This document shows positions 58,967 through 64,000 of a stretch of 64,000 nucleotides of DNA, piece after piece. Source of the DNA: Solen grandis (lineage: Eukaryota > Mollusca > Bivalvia > Adapedonta > Solenidae). Made by a program: the position numbers and the translations under genes. The notes under the pieces were generated by a model. That model was not told the DNA's origin. It was given only the letters and a program-made list of their open reading frames with translations, and made no database searches. How positions within the stretch are numbered: position 1 is the first letter of the stretch; each line of letters starts with the position of its first letter. The stretch is taken from contig CM037783.1 in NCBI GenBank assembly GCA_021229015.1, positions 29,210,605 to 29,274,604 of the forward strand. The letters run 5' to 3'.

Positions 58967-59766
58967 CGTGTAGAGATAAAGGACAAAGAATGGTATCCAA
59001 GACACAGCAAACATCACTGCCACAAGTATCAGCATCTTCACAAGCCTCACTCTGTTCTTGTTCAACTGAGACTTCATCGACTGCTTTCCTTTACCTCCGT
59101 TTGCAGCACCATTTTCACTCATCTGAATATTAGATATATCATCCGCTTCCACCCGACTCACATCTAAAGTCTCTGCGTACACATTCTTATTAGTTTTTCT
59201 CTTCTTATTGCAATTTTCATCGTGACTCTTTTTATCTGATGTTATACAAAAACAAGGTGAAAATCTGGTCGAAGAACCGCCGCTATTGTTTTCATTTTCA
59301 GCAGTTGCTTTGTTGTCAACTTTAGTTTGATTAACCGATTTCTTATTAGTACTTTGATCGAGAACCTGTCTGCCTCGCTTGTTGATAAACCTTGCGATCC
59401 GTATATAGTTGTAGAAGATGAGTGCAAGCGGTATGATGAAACTTATAAGGACCACCTGGATCCCGTTTGCCAGTATGAAAGAGTAAGGTTGCGCCTGGTT
59501 CCCACACGATTCTTGTGTCACTTCTGTTGCGTTCGAAACGACTGAGAGTTCACTTACTGAATATTCAAGAATGGATGGAAACGACACAAGAAAACTGAGC
59601 ATCCACAAGACAGGAATGAGTTTAAGCAATTGTGATAATGTGACCTTATCCTTGGTTATCTCGACAATGGCTCGGTACCTCTCGTAGGACACAACGACAA
59701 GCGTGTAACAGGAGCTGGTGATGACGAAGATCGGGAAAAAGTTGATAAACTTGCACAGGAATTCTC
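58967..59766 (-). CDS. Rhodopsin-family GPCR, exon with TM3-TM6
   Basis: An 800-nt exon (2+798) lies between a strong acceptor (gattttttttcag) and donor ACG|gttagt. In order: TM3 starting GEFLCKF with the conserved Cys, then SYERYR (ERY in place of DRY); TM4 with VLWMLSF; extracellular loop 2 with an N-glycosylation site (NAT) and the partner Cys (ESCGNQ); TM5 with IIPLALIFYNY; a long polar intracellular loop 3 of ~120 residues rich in Asn, Lys and Ser; then TM6 KMLILVAVMFAVSWIPFFVL. TM6 has SWIP in place of the usual CWxP. TM1-TM2 are on exon(s) not found up to 64000. The ligand is unknown; peptide-receptor-like. Confidence 0.92.
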
Positions 59767-60639
59767 CTGAAAAAAAAATCATAAAACATTACAAATTGTA
59801 AAAGACGATGAATTTTTCTTAATACATTATTTTTGATATTTTGATCAAAACTGAAAAAAATTAGAGCTTAATTGATCTAGGGCTTGTATAAATGGTCAAT
59901 ATACATACTGACACTGGTTATACAATGACTTATTAATGTACAAGTCTTGACAATGAGCAATTATCTTTATTCCAAGTATGCGACTAAATCAATTCTTAAC
60001 ACAAGTATTGTCCATAATATATTGCAGCGCCTGTTCTGATGTGAGCGACTCTGAAGTTCTACGTGTCCAGTACACGACACTGAACTTAAATACAACATAT
60101 ATTTTCAATCTCAAACTCAGGATCTAATATCCAAGAGGAAGAGAAATAGAATCTGAGATCGCTTTGAAATTTGCTCGATACAAATTTTGTATGCACTATT
60201 AAGAACTAGAAAAAGTAGACTTTGTACTAGTTTAACTATAATTATGTGTTATCTATTTTAACTGCATGTCTTAAAAAGGCATGGCTTGATATTCTTACCT
60301 TAACTGACTTTCATCTCAGATATAAACGAACATATTGTGTGCATTTTTAGATCAAACGTAAAGCGTGCTTAAAGCCATATGTAACGAGTTCAATAGATAG
60401 TAACACTAATGTGTCTGGCTTCAACTGTCACCAAGGTGACCAGATTTATGATACATTCTCTTGAATACCACGTGATCTCACGTGTTACCGATAAAAAGTA
60501 TGTTAATGACGTTTAGATCTAAATGTACTTTAATATTGTTCGACTATAGAATTTTCAAATTTTCACATATGTTAAAAAAAATCTACTGAATATGGAAAAA
60601 AATGATATGCACAATTATGCATGATATTGAACTTTATTC
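59767..60639. other. GPCR upstream intron; nothing recognised
   Basis: AT-rich and no TM1-TM2-like hydrophobic exon between splice sites on the minus strand. Confidence 0.45.
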
Positions 60640-60995
60640 AGTTGCACCTAATTCATTTCAGGAGATTTGGAGATAAAGTGCGGACAAGAATGTATGTACA
60701 TTATAATCACATTTTGCTTAAAGTACAAAGGGCCATAAAACAGTGATAAATCAATCCAACCAAACATAACTATTATATGTACAATTAGACTTGATAGTTG
60801 ATACTGATCAATCCTGTCCAGCAGGGATTTGGAGATAAAGAGCGTGAATTACTGCGTCAAAAATACACAGGTTCATTACTATGTGATTATTTACCCGACC
60901 CAAATGTGCCGACGACATGCACAACTATACTTGATACTGATAAATCCTGTGAAGGGGTTTTGGAGATGAAAAGTGGACAATACTATTTCGGCAAA
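60640..60995. repeat. Degenerate ~140-170-bp repeat, 3 partial copies
   Basis: The phrase gga[gt]atttggagataaag recurs at 60661 and 60826, with ggttttggagatgaaaag at 60957. The phrase acttgatactgataaatcctgt resembles ttgatactgatcaatcctgt. The 76-codon plus-strand frame here (60798-61028) is inside this repeat. Confidence 0.6.
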
Positions 60996-62269
60996 CGGAC
61001 GGACAAGCTTAATTCCAGTATACGTTAAACCTAATAAACTAGCAAATACATTTGTTTATATCCTCGTTAAACTATAAAATATCTGTATTTTGAATTAAAT
61101 ATTTCATTTTCTATTCATATATACTTCTTTTCTTTGACTTTATGAAGCATAACATTGCCTTGATTCTAAGAATTTTAAATTACTAAATTAAGTTAGCTAG
61201 TTTCGAAATCATTTTATTAACTGTATACACTCTCGTGAGAACCACATTTCTTTCCCATTAAATTAACGTTTAGATACAAAATCTCCTGCTTCAGTGTCAT
61301 TCCACATAAAGATAACGATGGTTGAAACCACGAGGATTGTATCATTTTCTTTGATATAGGGATTTGTAATGAATGATAGGTATCACAACAGCAAAAACAT
61401 AACTGTTCGATATATGTATACTATCTTATTAAAGTTTTGTTGCATCAGAGAAATATATAGTTATTAAACAGTGCAAATCTGCATTTATTTACTAGTACCT
61501 GAAAACGCGAATCAATAACCATGTGCAATAAATGCATTGGATATTCGTTTAATCTATTTCGGAACAATTGCAGTTCGGTTGATTTGGTAAGTCCATTTCG
61601 TAGGGAAGTTAGATTTGTTATATTCAACTGATAGAACTAAGTACTCCATTGGTTTGCATGAAATAGGTTGATGTATCCCGGATCGGTGGCCCGGAATCCA
61701 GCGTACAACCGTAACAGCACCGTGGATCACCAAAATGTTTTTAGTTTCGAGCCACCAAGAACGATAACCTTTTTTGACATGCAATAAATTAGGATTTCTT
61801 GGATTTAGATAAAGGCATTTCTGTTGTTTCACGGAAATAATTTGAAATCACAATTTGTTTATCTACTACGTCACTAATGTATGCACTCGTGATTCGTTAA
61901 CGGAGACAAACGTAGTGTCTATGGAAAATTGACGAGGATATGCGGAATATGCATATTTAGTTTATTTTTGTAAACAATTGAATGAACTTTAGTTATAGGT
62001 TATTTCTTATTTATGTATTGTAGTACCGTTGTCGTCAACGAGTATGTACAGATTACATCTCGTACAAATCTGTAGCACACACTTTACTTTACCGTCTTAG
62101 GCTAATGTATTTTTATTAATTTAAACATGTTTAGATTTTTTCTACATCTAAAGCGGCTGGAAAAAATAAGAATAAAATCATAATTTAAAAAAAATAATTT
62201 TTTATTTGGATTTTTATTGGACACGACGCTCCTGTATATAGATATACACCCTTATACAAAAAACATGGG
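60996..62269. other. No gene seen
   Basis: A minus-strand open frame at 61554-61832 (92 codons) has no family motif. Otherwise AT-rich spacer. Confidence 0.4.
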
Positions 62270-62518
62270 GGCCGCCGTGGCCGAGCGGTTACAGTCGTGG
62301 ACTACAAATCTCTCAGCCCCTCACCACTGTGGCTTCGAATCCCGGTAGGGACTTCGGATTTTTCATGTGAGGAAGCCTTCCAGCTGGCTTTCGGTAGGTC
62401 GGTGGTTCTACCCGGGTACCTCTGTGTACTCGGGGTCTTCCGCCACCTGTAATTAGCTGGATGTCGCTATATGATTGAATACTATCGCAGCGACGGTAAA
62501 CCCCAACAACAAAAACAT
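62270..62518 (+). mobile_element. Full-length Ser/Leu-tRNA-like SINE
   Basis: The head gccgccgtggccgagcggtt resembles a class II (Ser/Leu-type) tRNA, with a B-box gcttcgaatcccgg. The 3' acceptor strand does not pair with gccgccg, and a body follows (gaagccttccagctggcttt, tagctggatgtcgctatatg, cgacggtaaacccc) ending in a CAA/A-rich tail. So it is a SINE and not a tRNA gene. Confidence 0.8.
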
Positions 62519-63896
62519 TGACCGTCGATTTTTTTCATGCGTCCGTAATTCATCCGTAATGCTGTCCGTTATTTTTAGTTTTAAATTGAAAGTGAATGTC
62601 TAAGAATTAAAAAAAATGTTTGACGATATATAATGTCAAGATAAAAATCAAAGCACTGATAGAGCTGGTGGGGCGATAGAATGGCAGTGCCAATAAGAGT
62701 GGAATCTCACACGGAACAGTTGCTTAAATAACACAGTCATTCCAACTATTCCCTCTTTCAAATTCTCTACCGGTACTTCACTACATTTCTTATACTTCCC
62801 AGTTTCTGCTCTTAAGACATTAACACACGTGCGGTCGGCTTCCTGATAAACATACAGAATCAAATGAGGGCTGAGGGACATTATTGGGGAAAGATGAAGT
62901 GTAAGCTGAGACGTTTAAGGAGAATGTGCGTGAAGAGATGGATGTATGACTTATTTTCGTGGAGAAATTGCTGCTAGTAAAGAAGAGAGAGACTTAAGAG
63001 GGAAAAGTGAATGTAAGAGATGGAGTGACTGTTGTATTACATGAAGAAAGAGATATTTCCAGGAGGAAGAAGAAACAAATGAAGTGAAGATAAGAGTATA
63101 AATATTTTGAGACATATTTTTATAAAAGAGACTATGTATCAAGAAAGTTTAAAAGGAATTAAGATTAGGGACAAAGAAAGAGAAAGACGAATTGCATGAG
63201 AGCCCACGACCAGGATCATGCTTGAGATGAGACTTAAACCGTATAACGGTAAAGGCCGACTGAGTTCGCCTTTAACGAACGTTTGGGAAAGTCTGCATTG
63301 TGCAGAAACTTACTTGGGGTCTGAGTTCTGTCTCTCTTAATCCACACTTTATTTCCTCAATTGCAATATCTTTCCAATGGGTGTAAAATTGGTTCTACAT
63401 TCAAATGTTTTTGTTTCTCATGAAAATAAATATATTTTTTTAGCATTTTATTATTTCGTTTAATTATGTTATATACAGAGTTATTTTACCTCCCAGAAGC
63501 TCAACAAAATGCAACTAGCTAACTCCAACGAAATGGAATCGTTTTGTTAAACATCCCAAGGATAATGGTATAGGTGATTTAATTCCATTTAGCGACACCG
63601 ACTACCACTTCTCTCAGTATCACTCCGCGTGGGTTCGAATCCCTAAGGTGAAATTCAAAATTATCTGAATATTTATTTTATTGGCTGTTTAACTTAATTT
63701 GTTACTTTGTAATACTATTATTCTTTTTTAATCGTTCATTTATTTATGTTTGGAAAAGGTTCTACATTTCATCCACTGAGCTGCATAATCACTTTTACCT
63801 TGCTAAACGTGCATATACAAGACCCATTTCTCACTCATTGTTCCAGGGGGGAGAAGAAAAAAAAATGAAGTGATGATACAGTATAAAAATTTCAAA
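62519..63896. other. No gene seen; purine-rich tract
   Basis: Positions 62880-63190 are strongly purine-rich on the plus strand (gaagaagaaacaaatgaagt and similar). A B-box-like gggttcgaatcccta at 63630 may be a SINE remnant. No exon was found. Confidence 0.45.
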
Positions 63897-64000
63897 TTTT
63901 TCCGCGTGAACTTGTCCAGTCTGTTCCATGTGAACTTGCCCAAACTGTTCCACGTGAACTTGCCCTTACTGTTCCGTTTGAACTTGCCCTAACTGACCGT
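63897..64000. repeat. 24-bp tandem repeat running off the window
   Basis: Four-plus units of ctgttccacgtgaacttgcc plus four variable bases. One minus-strand frame stays open across them, giving an eight-residue period. The repeat continues past 64000, so its extent is unknown. Confidence 0.85.

Noticed and set aside
62270..62350. Possible tRNA-Ser/Leu gene
   Set aside because: The A- and B-boxes are good but the acceptor stem does not pair, and a SINE body follows. The same reasoning applies to the tRNA-like heads at 6000, 35730, 45128, 54905, 55738 and 56745.

Overview
This window looks like nuclear DNA from an animal, most likely a bivalve mollusc. It is AT-rich and intron-rich, with short exons bounded by AG/GT splice sites. 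Dispersed repeats are dense: tRNA-derived SINEs, a TTAA-flanked MITE with a long hairpin, Helitron-like elements carrying repeated TGACGTCA blocks, and several minisatellites. The species cannot be fixed from sequence alone. All gene calls rest on exon-by-exon reading of splice sites, frame and protein motifs, with no database search.

Three genes can be supported, all partial. (1) Positions 250-17822, minus strand: a modular secreted-type gene with three ShKT domain exons (4520-4636, 2522-2638, 560-679) joined by Thr/Gly-rich linker exons. Every exon is symmetric phase 1-1. Its upstream part (8219-17822) is a string of tiny linker exons of 24-27 nt, plus one of 12 nt at 7382. Fourteen of the 24-nt exons sit in a tandem array of ~1.0 kb units at about 8740-17640. 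(2) Positions 27079-34377, plus strand: six exons encoding the C-terminal ~263 residues of an ELAC2-type long-form tRNase Z. The upstream exons, including the one for the HxHxDH metal motif, were not found. (3) Positions 58239-59766, minus strand: two exons of a rhodopsin-family GPCR covering TM3-TM7. TM1-TM2 must lie on exons further right.

The first two genes both lack their 5' ends, and both 5' ends point at a 100-N gap (18033-18132). Sequence is therefore probably missing or misjoined there.

The rest is mobile and repeated DNA. There are two related Helitron/Helentron-like elements (22438-25259, 36122-39273), a ~3 kb 43-bp minisatellite (40430-43420), and a tandem segmental duplication (45207-48110 and 48150-52000). 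One copy of that duplication holds a probable solo LTR (45316-46456). The other holds a 2.2 kb foldback element whose inverted ends are minisatellites (49392-51614). In both cases the other copy shows the empty site. The genes show no sign of acting together; the coherent story is modular exon evolution in the ShKT gene and repeated insertion around it.
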